A DNA stretch of 64,000 nt from Escherichia sp. MOD1-EC7003 (GTDB lineage Bacteria; Pseudomonadota; Gammaproteobacteria; Enterobacterales; Enterobacteriaceae): the NCBI RefSeq assembly GCF_002965065.1, contig NZ_PTRE01000059.1, forward strand, positions 37,312-101,311, given 5' to 3'. The number at the start of each line of letters is the position of its first letter. The stretch's first letter is position 1. The notes beneath the pieces were generated by a model. The model was not told the DNA's origin. It saw only the letters and a list, made by a program, of their open reading frames with translations, and ran no database searches. The position numbers and the translations under genes were made by a program. Shown one piece after another: positions 11,955 to 23,440 of the stretch.

Positions 11955-13544
11955 TTAATGCTCGCGGGTCTGGTGGAACTGAACGTCCGGGTAACGTTCC
12001 TGCGCCAGGCGCAGGTTGACCATGCTGGTGGCGATATATGCAAGGTTATCGCCGCCATCAAGCGCCAGTTGGCTTTCGTTCTTACGCTTGAACTCTTCGA
12101 ATTTCTTCGCGTCGGCGCATTCTACCCAGCGGGCAGTGGCAACGTTGACTGACTCATACACGGCTTCAACGTTGTATTCGCTCTTCAGGCGCGATACCAC
12201 CACATCAAACTGCAACACACCAACCGCACCAACAATCAGATCGTTGTTGGAGATCGGACGGAACACCTGCACCGCCCCCTCTTCGGAAAGCTGTACCAGC
12301 CCTTTGAGCAGCTGTTTTTGCTTCAGCGGATCTTTCAGACGGATACGACGGAACAGTTCCGGCGCAAAGTTCGGGATACCGGTGAACTTCATCATCTCAC
12401 CCTGAGTAAAGGTGTCGCCGATCTGAATAGTGCCGTGGTTGTGCAGACCAAGGATGTCGCCCGGATACGCTTCTTCAACGTGCGAACGGTCGCCCGCCAT
12501 AAAGGTCAACGCGTCGGAGATCACCACATCTTTTGCGGTGCGCACCTGGCGCAGCTTCATGCCTTTTTCATATTTACCAGATACCACACGCATAAACGCG
12601 ACGCGGTCACGGTGTTTCGGGTCCATGTTGGCCTGAATTTTAAATACGAAGCCAGTAAATTTGTCTTCGCTCGATTCTACAGTACGGGTATCAGTCTGAC
12701 GCGGCATCGGCGCAGGCGCCCACTCCACCAGGCCATCCAGCATATGATCGACACCGAAGTTACCCAGCGCAGTACCAAAGAACACTGGAGTAATTTCACC
12801 CGCAAGGAACAGTTCTTTGTCAAACTCGTTAGATGCGCCTTTCACCAGTTCCAGCTCGTCACGCAGCTGTTGTGCCAGATCTTCACCAACCGCAGCATCG
12901 AGATCCGGGTTATTCAGCCCTTTAACAATGCGGACTTCCTGAATGGTATGACCTTTACCGCTCTGATAAAGATAGGTTTCATCTTTATAAAGGTGGTAAA
13001 CGCCTTTAAACAATTTACCGCAACCAATCGGCCAGGTGATTGGCGCACAACCGATTTTCAACTCATTTTCAACTTCATCGAGCAGTTCCATCGGATCGCG
13101 GATATCACGGTCAAGTTTGTTCATAAAGGTGAGGATCGGCGTATCGCGCAGACGGGTAACTTCCATCAGCTTGCGGGTACGATCTTCAACACCTTTTGCA
13201 GCGTCGATTACCATCAGGCAGCAGTCCACTGCCGTCAGGGTACGGTAGGTATCTTCCGAGAAGTCTTCGTGCCCCGGGGTGTCGAGCAGGTTTACCAGGC
13301 AGTCGTGATACGGAAACTGCATCACAGACGTGGTAATGGAGATCCCACGCTGCTTTTCCATCTCCATCCAGTCCGACTTGGCGTGCTGGTTAGAACCACG
13401 TCCTTTTACCGTACCGGCGGTCTGAATGGCCTGTCCGAACAGCAGCACCTTCTCGGTGATGGTGGTTTTACCGGCGTCCGGGTGAGAAATAATGGCAAAA
13501 GTGCGGCGCTTCGCCACCTCTTGCAAATAAGGAGACAACGTCAT
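11955..13544 (-). CDS. prfC: Peptide chain release factor 3
   Basis: RF3 is a translational GTPase that recycles RF1/RF2 from the ribosome after peptide release. The 529-residue protein has the G1 motif SHPDAGKTT near residue 20, the switch/G2 region GISITTSV, G3 DTPGHEDF and G4 NKLD. EF-G-like domains II and III follow. The start at 13544 gives the known [11 protein letters not shown]-terminus with an AAGAAAGA ribosome site. Confidence 0.97.
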   Translation of the reverse strand: MTLSPYLQEVAKRRTFAIISHPDAGKTTITEKVLLFGQAIQTAGTVKGRGSNQHAKSDWMEMEKQRGISITTSVMQFPYHDCLVNLLDTPGHEDFSEDTYRTLTAVDCCLMVIDAAKGVEDRTRKLMEVTRLRDTPILTFMNKLDRDIRDPMELLDEVENELKIGCAPITWPIGCGKLFKGVYHLYKDETYLYQSGKGHTIQEVRIVKGLNNPDLDAAVGEDLAQQLRDELELVKGASNEFDKELFLAGEITPVFFGTALGNFGVDHMLDGLVEWAPAPMPRQTDTRTVESSEDKFTGFVFKIQANMDPKHRDRVAFMRVVSGKYEKGMKLRQVRTAKDVVISDALTFMAGDRSHVEEAYPGDILGLHNHGTIQIGDTFTQGEMMKFTGIPNFAPELFRRIRLKDPLKQKQLLKGLVQLSEEGAVQVFRPISNNDLIVGAVGVLQFDVVVSRLKSEYNVEAVYESVNVATARWVECADAKKFEEFKRKNESQLALDGGDNLAYIATSMVNLRLAQERYPDVQFHQTREH

Positions 13545-13634
13545 AATTCTTTCTTCTTGAGTAAGCGGCATTGCGCCGCGCTTGTTGAAAACGAAAAATT
13601 GCGGCTATTTTACCCATCAATGGGGGGGAGGCAA

Positions 13635-14312
13635 TCAGTGTTTACACAGGAGCTGCTCCAGTTCGTGCAACGAAGAAACGGTCCAGGTGGGCGTGATGCC
13701 TTCTGGTTGTTCACGATGGTGCGCATTCAGCCAGCAGGTCGCAAGCCCGGCGTTAATACCACCAATGATATCGGACTCGGCAGTGTCACCAACCATCAGC
13801 ACGCGTGAACGGTCAGGATTACCCGCCTGTTCCAACGCATAATCGAAAATTTCCTTATTCGGTTTGGCAACGCCAACTTCTTCGGAAATCACCAGCAAAT
13901 CGAAATAATCACGCAGGCCCGTGCGTTCCAGACGCACTTGCTGCAAGGCGCTAAAACCGTTGGTGATGATGCCAATTTTAGCATTGCCACGAATGGCGTT
14001 AAGCAGAGAAACCGCCCCCGGCAAGGGCGTGCAGATTTCTGCCATCGCATTAATAAAGGCCTCGTTGAGTTTACCCGGCTCGACGTTCAGTCGTTCGGCC
14101 CAGCTCTCAAAACGCCCGTGCTGGAGCTGTAATGAAGTGATCGCGCCGTTTTGATAATCCACCCACAGAGGCTTGTTAACGGCCTGATAGTCCTGAAAAT
14201 CTTCAGCGGTAAAGGTGACGCTGTAATCAAGAAACATTCGCTGCAAGCCGGTGAACGAGTCAAAGGTAAACAGCGTTTCATCGGCATCAAAGAAAATCCA
14301 GTCCCACTTCAT
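13635..14312 (-). CDS. yjjG: YjjG, pyrimidine nucleotidase (HAD family)
   Basis: This 225-residue HAD hydrolase has the catalytic FFDADETLF motif (Asp9, Asp11), motif II IITNGFS and the C-terminal [13 protein letters not shown]. YjjG dephosphorylates dUMP, dTMP and UMP and protects against non-canonical pyrimidines. It is last in a holD-rimI-yjjG minus-strand cluster, 14 bp after rimI. Confidence 0.95.
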   Translation of the reverse strand: MKWDWIFFDADETLFTFDSFTGLQRMFLDYSVTFTAEDFQDYQAVNKPLWVDYQNGAITSLQLQHGRFESWAERLNVEPGKLNEAFINAMAEICTPLPGAVSLLNAIRGNAKIGIITNGFSALQQVRLERTGLRDYFDLLVISEEVGVAKPNKEIFDYALEQAGNPDRSRVLMVGDTAESDIIGGINAGLATCWLNAHHREQPEGITPTWTVSSLHELEQLLCKH

Positions 14313-14326
14313 TATTCCACCTTGTC

Positions 14327-14773
14327 TTACATACTGATTGGCAACGCCATAATGATGGCGTCTTCGCGACCGTCCGTGGTGGGGTAGTAGTTGCGACGAA
14401 TTGTCGCCTCGTTAAAGCCTAAACTTTCGTACAGAGCAATGGCAGCAGCGTTTGAAGCACGGACTTCCAGCCATAGCGTCGCCACGCCGCGTTTTTCCAG
14501 TTCGTCGATCAAATGTTCCAGCAGCGCCCTTCCCAGTCCTTGACGCTGATAGTCGGGATCAACAGCAATATTGAACAATGTAGCTTCATCCAGCACCACT
14601 TGCGTAATCGCAAACGCCGCCATTTTGCCGTTTTGCCTCAACTGAAAGTTGAGATAGCGTTCGCCCTGGTTGCTGGCAAAGGTTTTTTCACTCCACGGAA
14701 AGGCGTGGGCGCGTTGTTCAATGTGGAAAGCCACGGGTAAATCAGTCGTTTCGAGGGAAGAAATCGTGTTCAT
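14327..14773 (-). CDS. rimI: Ribosomal protein S18-alanine N-acetyltransferase
   Basis: RimI acetylates the N-terminal alanine of ribosomal protein S18. The 148-residue GNAT fold shows the acetyl-CoA loop [14 protein letters not shown] near residues 70-85 and the [15 protein letters not shown] motif B. It overlaps the 3' end of holD by 32 bp, indicating coupled expression. Confidence 0.96.
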   Translation of the reverse strand: MNTISSLETTDLPVAFHIEQRAHAFPWSEKTFASNQGERYLNFQLRQNGKMAAFAITQVVLDEATLFNIAVDPDYQRQGLGRALLEHLIDELEKRGVATLWLEVRASNAAAIALYESLGFNEATIRRNYYPTTDGREDAIIMALPISM

Positions 14774-15155
14774 ATGTGCAAATTTGTTGCCATAACGCGG
14801 CGCGTGCCGTTGGGTTTGCCCGTAATTCGGTGAGCCCCGGTGATGCCACCTGAGCGCCTTCCAGTGATAGTTGTTCGTCAGTACCCAACCGCCAGCTGTT
14901 GCAGCGACTGCCTTGCGGCAGCATCGCGATCTTTTCTGGCGTCAGTTGCAGCACTTGATCGGGGCTGACAGTTAATGCGCGCAGAACGTCGCTCACCAGA
15001 GGATCGGTCAGGGCGGGAAGATCGTTTGCCACCATCACCAGACGAACGTGTGCCGGGATCGCAATGGCAATCTCCCCCTGCAACGCGCCAGGGCGACGCA
15101 GCGACCACTGGGTAATGCCCAGCTGCTGTAACTGCCAGTCTCGTCGGGATGTCAT
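14742..15155 (-). CDS. holD: DNA polymerase III psi subunit
   Basis: The 137-residue psi subunit bridges chi and the clamp loader in the replicative polymerase, linking it to SSB. The protein matches E. coli HolD, beginning MTSRRDWQLQQLGITQWSLRRP. The gene diverges from rsmC across about 100 bp and overlaps rimI at its 3' end. Confidence 0.95.
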   Translation of the reverse strand: MTSRRDWQLQQLGITQWSLRRPGALQGEIAIAIPAHVRLVMVANDLPALTDPLVSDVLRALTVSPDQVLQLTPEKIAMLPQGSRCNSWRLGTDEQLSLEGAQVASPGLTELRANPTARAALWQQICTYEHDFFPRND

Positions 15156-15257
15156 AGCGAATCGCTCCTGTTGTCAGGGGCGCAAATATAGCAAATTCGT
15201 CGATACCGCGCCAACATATGGCTATAATCGCCGCCAGTATCAATTGAGGAGCATTCC

Positions 15258-16289
15258 ATGTCTGCATTTACCCCGGCAAGTGAAGTCTTGCTGCGTCACA
15301 GTGATGATTTCGAACAAAGCCGTATTCTGTTTGCCGGAGACTTACAGGATGACCTGCCCGCGCGTTTAGATACCGCGACCAGTCGTGCTCATACCCAGCA
15401 ATTCCACCACTGGCAGGTGTTAAGTCGCCAGATGGGTGATAACGCCCGCTTTAGTCTGATCGCCACGGCAGATGACGTCGCAGATTGCGATACGCTGATT
15501 TACTACTGGCCGAAGAACAAACCAGAAGCCCAGTTCCAGTTGATGAATATACTTTCTCTGCTGCCGGTAGGGACGGATATTTTTGTCGTGGGCGAGAACC
15601 GCAGCGGCGTGCGCAGCGCCGAGCAAATGCTGGCAGATTATGCGCCGTTGAATAAGGTAGACAGCGCCCGTCGCTGTGGCCTCTATTTTGGTCGTCTGGA
15701 AAAGCAACCCGTGTTTGATGCCGATAAATTCTGGGGCGAATATAACGTGGATGGCCTGACGGTCAAAACGCTGCCGGGCGTGTTTAGCCGCGACGGTCTG
15801 GATGTCGGTAGCCAGTTGCTGCTCTCGACACTAACTCCGCACACCAAAGGTAAAGTGTTGGATGTCGGCTGCGGCGCGGGTGTGCTTTCGGTTGCCTTTG
15901 CGCGCCACTCACCGAAGATTCGTCTCACGTTGTGCGATGTCTCTGCGCCAGCGGTAGAAGCCAGCCGTGCAACACTTGCGGCCAACGGTATTGAAGGTGA
16001 AGTCTTTGCCAGCAACGTCTTTTCTGAGGTGAAAGGTCGTTTTGATATGATCATCTCCAACCCACCGTTCCACGATGGGATGCAAACCAGCCTGGATGCG
16101 GCGCAAACGCTGATTCGCGGTGCAGTGCGTCATCTTAACAGCGGCGGCGAGTTGCGAATTGTAGCGAACGCCTTCCTGCCTTATCCGGACGTGCTGGATG
16201 AGACATTTGGCTTCCACGAAGTTATCGCGCAAACCGGGCGTTTCAAGGTGTATCGCGCCATTATGACCCGCCAGGCGAAGAAAGGTTAA
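15258..16289 (+). CDS. rsmC: 16S rRNA m2G1207 methyltransferase
   Basis: RsmC methylates G1207 of 16S rRNA in the 30S subunit. The 343-residue protein has an N-terminal pseudo-methyltransferase domain and a C-terminal Rossmann domain. The latter has SAM motif [13 protein letters not shown] (about residue 198) and the catalytic SNPPFHDG motif. A GAGGAGC ribosome site precedes the ATG. Confidence 0.96.
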   Translation: MSAFTPASEVLLRHSDDFEQSRILFAGDLQDDLPARLDTATSRAHTQQFHHWQVLSRQMGDNARFSLIATADDVADCDTLIYYWPKNKPEAQFQLMNILSLLPVGTDIFVVGENRSGVRSAEQMLADYAPLNKVDSARRCGLYFGRLEKQPVFDADKFWGEYNVDGLTVKTLPGVFSRDGLDVGSQLLLSTLTPHTKGKVLDVGCGAGVLSVAFARHSPKIRLTLCDVSAPAVEASRATLAANGIEGEVFASNVFSEVKGRFDMIISNPPFHDGMQTSLDAAQTLIRGAVRHLNSGGELRIVANAFLPYPDVLDETFGFHEVIAQTGRFKVYRAIMTRQAKKG

Positions 16290-16306
16290 ATATCTCGCCG
16301 CAAGCC

Positions 16307-16339
<33 letters not shown>

Positions 16340-16409
16340 AACCAAACCTGCACGTTAGCCTCCTGATGAATATTTTTCCAGCAATTACACCTCCGTCGAT
16401 AATTAACTA

Positions 16410-16437
16410 TTGACGAAAAGCTGAAAACCACTAGAAT
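16410..16437 (+). promoter_or_regulatory. leuVPQ tRNA operon promoter
   Basis: A -35 TTGACG (16410-16415) and -10 TAGAAT (16432-16437) are separated by 16 bp. A GC-rich discriminator (gcgcctccg) follows, as expected for a stringently controlled stable-RNA promoter. The first tRNA starts about 40 bp downstream. Confidence 0.85.
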
Positions 16438-16478
16438 GCGCCTCCGTGGTAGCAATTCTTTTTAAGAATTGATGGTAT

Positions 16479-16565
16479 GCGAAGGTGGCGGAATTGGTAG
16501 ACGCGCTAGCTTCAGGTGTTAGTGTCCTTACGGACGTGGGGGTTCAAGTCCCCCCCCTCGCACCA
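16479..16565 (+). tRNA. leuV: tRNA-Leu (anticodon CAG), first copy
   Basis: This 87-nt class II tRNA has encoded CCA, a long variable arm (gtcc-ttac-ggac) and a CAG anticodon within the cttcaggtg anticodon arm. It reads CUG. It is the first of three near-identical tandem copies; the symbol is assigned by order relative to rsmC. Confidence 0.96.
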
Positions 16566-16593
16566 AAAACCACGTTGATATTGCTCGCACTGG

Positions 16594-16680
16594 GCGAAGG
16601 TGGCGGAATTGGTAGACGCGCTAGCTTCAGGTGTTAGTGTTCTTACGGACGTGGGGGTTCAAGTCCCCCCCCTCGCACCA
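16594..16680 (+). tRNA. leuP: tRNA-Leu (anticodon CAG), second copy
   Basis: This 87-nt tRNA differs from its neighbours by C to T in the variable-arm stem (gttc against ggac), turning one C-G pair into a U-G wobble. It is separated from the first copy by 28 bp. Confidence 0.95.
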
Positions 16681-16713
16681 AACGAAGCGATATCAAAAAA
16701 GTAAGATGACTGT

Positions 16714-16800
16714 GCGAAGGTGGCGGAATTGGTAGACGCGCTAGCTTCAGGTGTTAGTGTCCTTACGGACGTGGGGGTTCAAGTCCCCCCCCTCGCACCA
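16714..16800 (+). tRNA. leuQ: tRNA-Leu (anticodon CAG), third copy
   Basis: This 87-nt tRNA is identical to the first copy, with encoded CCA. It is the last in the operon, 33 bp after the second. No strong terminator hairpin is obvious; a pyrimidine-rich stretch follows. Confidence 0.95.
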
Positions 16801-16839
16801 ATTATCTTTACTTCCTTTCTTGTCTTTTCCCCTGTTTTA

Positions 16840-17076
16840 TCATCCATGATTCCAGTTCATTATCGTCAGCATGACGCCAGAAATAAGCGCCAGGCACGAT
16901 GGTAGCAAAACGTAATGCCGTAACTGTTTGTGATACAGCATCACTGGCGTCAACACTAATCCCATCAGAATCACAATCCTCCACTGATCCGGCGATAAAT
17001 CCGCATATGCCAGCCCTGCAATCAGCAATCCCGGCAGCAACACTCCCCAGCCACTGCCCAGCGTACGTTGCAACAT
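16840..17076 (-). CDS. yjjZ: YjjZ, DUF1435 membrane protein
   Basis: This 78-residue protein begins MLQRTLGSGWGVLLPGLLI and has two or three predicted membrane segments (about 8-25, 30-50, 55-72). The function is unknown. It diverges from fhuF across a Fur-box-rich region, so iron-repressed expression is likely. The ATG at 17076 follows AAGAGATGAAACC; the frame is open 13 codons further up. Confidence 0.85.
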   Translation of the reverse strand: MLQRTLGSGWGVLLPGLLIAGLAYADLSPDQWRIVILMGLVLTPVMLYHKQLRHYVLLPSCLALISGVMLTIMNWNHG

Positions 17077-17090
17077 GGTTTCATCTCTTT

Positions 17091-17204
17091 CATTGATAAT
17101 GATAACTAATATCATATGATAATTTTTATCATTTGCAAGTCAGAGAAATCCCTTGCTATCGGGTAGACCTATCGATAGGATTAGCAATCATTATCATTTA
17201 GATT
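17091..17204. promoter_or_regulatory. Fur-binding region between yjjZ and fhuF
   Basis: Two runs of GATAAT/ATTATC hexamers match the Fur box: GATAATGATAACTAATATC at 17095-17113, and one around GCAATCATTATCATTTAGAT at 17184-17203. A further atgataatttttatcat stretch lies between them. They lie in the divergent promoter and fit the known Fur repression of fhuF. Confidence 0.85.
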
Positions 17205-17216
17205 GCTATCACGATT

Positions 17217-18005
17217 ATGGCTTATCGTTCCGCACCGCTCTTTGAAGATGTTATCTGGCGAACGCATCTCCAGCCGCAGGATACTGAGCTTGCACAAGCA
17301 GTACGTGCGACGATCGCCGAACATCGTGAACATTTGCTGGAGTTTATCCGTCTGGATGAACCCGCCCCACTAAACGCCATGACGCTGGCGCAATGGTCAT
17401 CACCGAATGCGCTAAGTTCTCTACTGGCGGTCTATTCTGATCATATCTACCGTAACCAACCCTTGATGATCCGCGAGAACAAACCGCTGATCTCACTGTG
17501 GGCGCAATGGTATATCGGCCTGATGGTGCCACCATTAATGCTGGCTCTGTTAACGCAGGAAAAAGCATTAGACCTTTCCCCGGAACATTTCCACGTTGAG
17601 TTTCACGAAACCGGACGCGCCGCCTGTTTCTGGGTCGATGTGTGTGAAGATAAAAACGCAACACCACATTCGCCGCAGCAGCGAATGGAAACGTTAATCA
17701 GCCAGACGCTGGTTCCGGTAGTGCAGGCATTAGAAGCCACTAGAGAGATTAACGGTAAACTTATCTGGAGTAATACCGGTTATTTGATCAACTGGTATCT
17801 GACAGAGATGAAGCAGCTGCTCGGCGAGGCAACGGTTGAATCGCTGCGTCATGCCCTCTTTTTTGAGAAAACGCTCACTACCGGTGAAGATAATCCACTC
17901 TGGCGTACAGTGGTGCTGCGCGACGGCCTGCTGGTGCGGCGCACTTGCTGCCAGCGTTATCGCTTACCGGATGTTCAGCAATGTGGGGATTGTACGCTGA
18001 AATAG
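17217..18005 (+). CDS. fhuF: FhuF, ferric-siderophore reductase
   Basis: FhuF reduces iron in hydroxamate siderophores such as ferrioxamine B in the cytoplasm. The 262-residue protein keeps the unusual C-terminal 2Fe-2S ligand pattern Cys-Cys-x10-Cys-x2-Cys (244, 245, 256, 259) in RRTCCQRYRLPDVQQCGDC. It is expected to be Fur-repressed from the boxes just upstream. Confidence 0.95.
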   Translation: MAYRSAPLFEDVIWRTHLQPQDTELAQAVRATIAEHREHLLEFIRLDEPAPLNAMTLAQWSSPNALSSLLAVYSDHIYRNQPLMIRENKPLISLWAQWYIGLMVPPLMLALLTQEKALDLSPEHFHVEFHETGRAACFWVDVCEDKNATPHSPQQRMETLISQTLVPVVQALEATREINGKLIWSNTGYLINWYLTEMKQLLGEATVESLRHALFFEKTLTTGEDNPLWRTVVLRDGLLVRRTCCQRYRLPDVQQCGDCTLK

Positions 18006-18012
18006 AAAACGT

Positions 18013-18034
18013 TGCCGGGGAAGTAAACCCGGCA
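18013..18034. terminator. Bidirectional terminator between fhuF and bglJ
   Basis: A 7-bp stem (18013-18019 with 18028-18034) with an 8-base loop lies between convergent fhuF and bglJ. Confidence 0.7.
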
Positions 18035-18043
18035 TTAGGCATA

Positions 18044-18721
18044 TTAAAAAGGATGCAACACGTTACTTGTTTCGCAATGCCGCATACATAACAGAATATC
18101 TGCGGCCTCCAACAATCCTGCATCAGAACTGACGCCCAGTTTCGACATCACATTAAATTTATGCGCGCGGATCGTTTTGATATTGCGTTTAAGCTGCTCG
18201 GCAATTTGTGTCATTGAGTAGCCACGCGACATAAAGCGCAATATTTCTCTCTCCGTCGGGCTTAGCGTCCGGCTTTGGTTAATGTACCACTGATTGTTCA
18301 GTCGATCGGTCGCCTGACGCACACCATTTAATGACAAAAAAAGTTCCTGATGGAAAATTTCCAGCGTCGACGCTTTACTTAATACCCCGTCCAGCGGTGA
18401 TGGCGACAGTGAACCAATCAGCCGAGCTTCAATATCATCATCCGCAATAACTAAACGCCGGGTTCGCGGAAACTTAATCGCCAGTTCGGTCAGGCAAGAT
18501 AATCCCTCTCTGCGCTCACTTCTCATGGCAGAAAAAGAAAAAATGACCGCCGCAAATGAGAGCCGCGACATAGCATCCTGAAATGATTCCTGACTAGTAT
18601 AGGTATGGAGCTTATAAGGGTTACTCGCAAACTTTCTGAATAAACTCTCAATACCGATACTGCTCATGACGCATTTTTCTATGAGAGCGACATTTCTCTT
18701 CTTAATTCGGCTGTGTTCCAT
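18044..18721 (-). CDS. bglJ: BglJ, LuxR-type regulator
   Basis: This 225-residue protein has a C-terminal LuxR/FixJ helix-turn-helix ([20 protein letters not shown] at about 150-200). The N-terminal receiver-like domain lacks a clear phospho-acceptor. BglJ heterodimerises with RcsB to activate bgl and other loci. It overlaps the upstream yjjQ by 43 bp and is co-transcribed with it; in K-12 the pair is silenced by H-NS and activated by LeuO. Confidence 0.95.
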   Translation of the reverse strand: MEHSRIKKRNVALIEKCVMSSIGIESLFRKFASNPYKLHTYTSQESFQDAMSRLSFAAVIFSFSAMRSERREGLSCLTELAIKFPRTRRLVIADDDIEARLIGSLSPSPLDGVLSKASTLEIFHQELFLSLNGVRQATDRLNNQWYINQSRTLSPTEREILRFMSRGYSMTQIAEQLKRNIKTIRAHKFNVMSKLGVSSDAGLLEAADILLCMRHCETSNVLHPF

Positions 18722-19404
18722 TCTGCGGCATCTCCATAAACAGAAGGCAAGTTAAGTTCTCTTGCCCCCTGCGCGCTATTTATCCATGCATACATTTCAG
18801 CGTTGCTGTGAATTGCTAGTCGACGCATCGCACTGTTTTTTTGGGCGCTGATAGTTTTATTACTTTTCTTAAGCAATGAAGCTATCTGGTTGATACCCCA
18901 TCCTTTGCCTAATAGCCGCAGCACTTTGCGTTCTGAAAGAGTGAGAATGACGGAGCGATAGCTAAAATCATGAGTTTCAATCATTACCGGAGAGGTCAAC
19001 ATGGCGCTGATACGCTCTGCGTGCGTATTGCCGGAACGTACGGTCTTAACCAGATTCTCAATGGGTTCAACATCGGACAATAACGTCGCCGTAGGGCACA
19101 TAAGCAGTTCTACGGCCAGGGAATACCAGGAACGAGACACCATGAAAACCCAGTGAATTTCCCGATATTGTGAAATTAAAGAATAATAATGTTCACAAAC
19201 AGAACGTGGATCTTCACTTTCACCGGTTAAATCAGCGATGACTAATCCGGAGCGACGTAATTGTAATAAAGTAAGGTCCTCTGCTGAGGTGCTGGATATT
19301 ATTTCATATTCAGGGAAGTGAGTCCTCATGACCTCTTTTAACCCTGCTTGCATAACAGGTATTTTACTGATAACAATTCCATTTTTGCAGCATCCTGGCA
19401 ACAT
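18679..19404 (-). CDS. yjjQ: YjjQ, LuxR-type regulator
   Basis: This 241-residue LuxR/FixJ-family regulator has a C-terminal HTH ([20 protein letters not shown] at about 155-210). It is reported to repress motility and capsule-related genes. The start at 19404 is preceded by an excellent GGAGGAAAT ribosome site. It is first in the yjjQ-bglJ operon; the AT-rich upstream DNA fits H-NS silencing. Confidence 0.95.
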   Translation of the reverse strand: MLPGCCKNGIVISKIPVMQAGLKEVMRTHFPEYEIISSTSAEDLTLLQLRRSGLVIADLTGESEDPRSVCEHYYSLISQYREIHWVFMVSRSWYSLAVELLMCPTATLLSDVEPIENLVKTVRSGNTHAERISAMLTSPVMIETHDFSYRSVILTLSERKVLRLLGKGWGINQIASLLKKSNKTISAQKNSAMRRLAIHSNAEMYAWINSAQGARELNLPSVYGDAAEWNTAELRREMSLS

Positions 19405-20022
19405 ATTTCCTCCACATCCACTGTCTAAAAATCATGATGGCTTATTCAGGACATTCATTCCTTAAATGATTCCAACAAATCAATAGACTACGCGAATAAA
19501 TTATCCTTAGTATTCACTTTCATATCAGCATACTCCTGCTGCACAACAACTCCACTCCATGTGTCAGAAGGTTAGCATCAAATGATAACCTGGTGAAATA
19601 GCCTGGAGACATTTAAAATATCTAAATTAAGTTGTTAGAAATACTTAATGAAAAACAGAAATTTCATTCATTCAATTTATAATTAAATGATATCCCTTCC
19701 CACAGAATAAAAATCACGAAACCAATATTTATTCAATAAAATCTGATGGTTCTAACTTGTTAAAATTAAAAACCGCGCGCAGCCATCTATTATCCTGATT
19801 CGTAAAGGCCAAACAATTAATTCATTACAGTGATAATATTCATGCGATAGTTATTTGCGGCAAGTGATAATTCACTTTTTCATCACCGATGCTTCTTCCT
19901 ATAACCAGGATTAATCAGCGCAATTTTGATCTTAACCTCCCTCAAAACAGCCATGCTTCATGATACAAATGGATTCTCATTATCTGAACAATACGCAGCG
20001 CGTCTATGACAAAGGGCGAGTT
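19405..20022. promoter_or_regulatory. AT-rich divergent region yjjQ/yjjP
   Basis: About 600 bp has no convincing gene. Long A/T tracts, especially 19600-19800, fit the H-NS/LeuO control known for yjjQ. I see no single operator I can place. Confidence 0.5.
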
Positions 20023-21257
<1,235 letters not shown>

Positions 21258-21364
21258 AATTGCCTCGCTTAAGGCACGCGGATGAGAGACAGCCACCTCT
21301 CCTCCGTGTGTTACTATAAAAGTTATCTCCCTTCTCGTTCATCGTTCCATATTTGAGAAACAGT

Positions 21365-21904
21365 ATGTCTTCCAGAGTTTTGACCCCGGACGTCGTTGGT
21401 ATTGACGCCCTGGTACAGGATCACCAAACCGTTCTGGCAAAAGCTGAAGGCGGTATGGTTGCCGTATTTGCTAACAATGCCCCGGCGTTTTATGCCATCA
21501 CGCCTGCACGCCTGGCTGAACTGCTGGCGCTGGAAGAAAAGCTGGCGCGTCCGGGAAGCGATGTCGCTCTGGACGATCAACTCTATCAGGAACCACCAAC
21601 CGCTCCCGTTGCTGTACCAATGGGTAAGTTCGCCATGTATCCGGAATGGCAACCCGATGCCGACTTTATCCGCCTGGCGGCGCTATGGGGCATGGCGCTA
21701 AGAGAGCCAGTGACCACCGAAGAACTGGCCTCATTCATTGCCTACTGGCAGGCAGAAGGTAAAGTCTTTCACCATGTGCAGTGGCAACAAAAACTGGCGC
21801 GCAGCCTGCAAATCGGTCGTGCCAGCAACGGTGGGCTGCCGAAACGAGATGTGAATACGGTCAGCGAACCTGACAGCCAAATTCCACCAGGATTCAGAGG
21901 GTAA
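21365..21904 (+). CDS. dnaT: Primosomal protein DnaT
   Basis: The 179-residue DnaT assists loading of DnaB onto forked DNA during PriA-dependent replication restart. The sequence matches E. coli DnaT from [17 protein letters not shown] to SQIPPGFRG. The ATG at 21365 has a GAGAAA ribosome site. dnaC begins 2 bp after its stop codon. Confidence 0.96.
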   Translation: MSSRVLTPDVVGIDALVQDHQTVLAKAEGGMVAVFANNAPAFYAITPARLAELLALEEKLARPGSDVALDDQLYQEPPTAPVAVPMGKFAMYPEWQPDADFIRLAALWGMALREPVTTEELASFIAYWQAEGKVFHHVQWQQKLARSLQIGRASNGGLPKRDVNTVSEPDSQIPPGFRG

Positions 21905-21906
21905 CG

Positions 21907-22644
21907 ATGAAAAACGTTGGCGATCTGATGCAACGCCTGCAAAAAATGATGCCTGCCCATATCAAACCTGCATTCAAAACGGGTGAAGAACTACTGGCCT
22001 GGCAGAAAGAACAAGGGGCGCTCCGCTCTGCCGCTCTCGAACGTGAAAATCGGGCGATGAAAATGCAGCGCACTTTCAACCGCTCCGGTATTCGCCCACT
22101 GCATCAGAACTGCTCCTTTGAGAACTATCGCGTTGAGTGTGAAGGGCAGATGAATGCGTTAAGCAAAGCGCGCCAGTATGTCGAAGAGTTTGACGGCAAC
22201 ATCGCCAGCTTCATCTTTTCTGGCAAGCCTGGAACCGGCAAAAACCATCTGGCGGCGGCAATCTGCAACGAGCTACTGCTACGCGGTAAATCCGTATTGA
22301 TTATCACCGTGGCCGATATTATGTCGGCAATGAAAGATACCTTCAGAAATAGCAGTACCAGCGAAGAACAACTGCTTAACGATCTGAGCAACGTTGATCT
22401 GCTGGTGATCGATGAGATCGGCGTGCAGACCGAATCGAAATACGAAAAAGTGATCATCAACCAGATCGTCGATCGCCGTTCTTCTTCCAAACGCCCAACC
22501 GGGATGCTGACCAACAGTAATATGGAAGAAATGACCAAGTTGCTGGGCGAACGCGTGATGGATCGTATGCGCCTGGGTAACAGTTTGTGGGTGATCTTCA
22601 ACTGGGATAGCTACCGTAGTCGGGTAACGGGTAAAGAGTATTAA
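21907..22644 (+). CDS. dnaC: DNA helicase loader DnaC
   Basis: DnaC opens and delivers the DnaB hexamer to origin DNA. The 245-residue AAA+ protein has its Walker A loop GKPGTGKN at residues 106-113, Walker B LLVIDEIG near 165 and an Arg finger region in the C-terminal part. It is second in the dnaT-dnaC-yjjA operon and is followed after 45 bp by yjjA. Confidence 0.97.
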   Translation: MKNVGDLMQRLQKMMPAHIKPAFKTGEELLAWQKEQGALRSAALERENRAMKMQRTFNRSGIRPLHQNCSFENYRVECEGQMNALSKARQYVEEFDGNIASFIFSGKPGTGKNHLAAAICNELLLRGKSVLIITVADIMSAMKDTFRNSSTSEEQLLNDLSNVDLLVIDEIGVQTESKYEKVIINQIVDRRSSSKRPTGMLTNSNMEEMTKLLGERVMDRMRLGNSLWVIFNWDSYRSRVTGKEY

Positions 22645-22689
22645 TCGCCGTTTCTGGCGCTATACTGCGCCACAATTCCACCTTGAGTA

Positions 22690-23187
22690 ATGATGATGAA
22701 AACTGTTAAACACCTTTTGTGCTGTGCAATTGCCGCCAGCGCATTAATTTCTACCGGGGTGCATGCTGCATCCTGGAAAGATGCGCTCTCCAGCGCCGCC
22801 AGCGAACTTGGCAACCAAAACAGCACGACACAGGAAGGCGGTTGGTCGCTCGCTTCATTAACTAACTTGCTTAGTCGCGGGAGCCAGGCCTTAAGCGCAA
22901 ATAACATGAACAATGCCGCAGGCATTCTGCAATACTGCGCGAAGCAAAAGCTGGCTTCGGTAACCGATGCAGAAAACATCAAGAATCAGGTGCTGGAAAA
23001 GCTGGGCCTGAACAGTGAAGAGCAAAAAGAAGACACCAACTATCTGGACGGCATTCAGGGGTTGCTGAAAACCAAAGATGGTCAGCAACTCAATCTGGAT
23101 AACATCGGAACGACTCCACTGGCAGAAAAGGTGAAAACCAAAGCCTGCGATCTGGTGTTAAAGCAGGGGCTGAACTTCATTTCCTGA
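22690..23187 (+). CDS. yjjA: YjjA, DUF2501 secreted protein
   Basis: This 165-residue protein has a signal peptide (about 1-26, ending GVHAA). Two Cys residues in the mature part could form a periplasmic disulfide. The function is unknown. It is the third gene of the dnaTC operon. Two ATG codons are adjacent (22690 and 22693) and either could initiate. Confidence 0.9.
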   Translation: MMMKTVKHLLCCAIAASALISTGVHAASWKDALSSAASELGNQNSTTQEGGWSLASLTNLLSRGSQALSANNMNNAAGILQYCAKQKLASVTDAENIKNQVLEKLGLNSEEQKEDTNYLDGIQGLLKTKDGQQLNLDNIGTTPLAEKVKTKACDLVLKQGLNFIS

Positions 23188-23440
23188 ACCGCGAAACGCC
23201 GCGTTTTAGCTGTTCCCCGGCTGACGCGGCTCTCCCCCGCCCTTTTCCCTGCCCCTGGACGCTTTTCCCCCTGTTACACGGGAAGCGAGCGTGATCAAAA
23301 AAGTCTTTTTATAAACTAATTCCTAACAACATCGCATTTTTTTGACACTAGAATTGCAGCAATATGGCGGCGCCATTACATTGAGCGTCTAAAAAAGCTT
23401 AAACGTTGGCTAAACGGCCCGGTTTAGTGAGGATCGCCCG

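Noticed and set aside
12318..13808. 496-codon open frame on the plus strand opposite prfC
   Set aside because: It is the mirror of a highly expressed gene with biased codons; no ribosome site or recognisable family.
16720..16905. 61-codon frame starting in the third tRNA-Leu
   Set aside because: It begins inside the tRNA gene and is the usual artefactual translation of tRNA-Leu DNA.
22690..23187. yjjA as a fragment of an accessory element because of its unknown function
   Set aside because: It matches the K-12 gene in position, length and signal peptide and is a normal member of the dnaTC operon.
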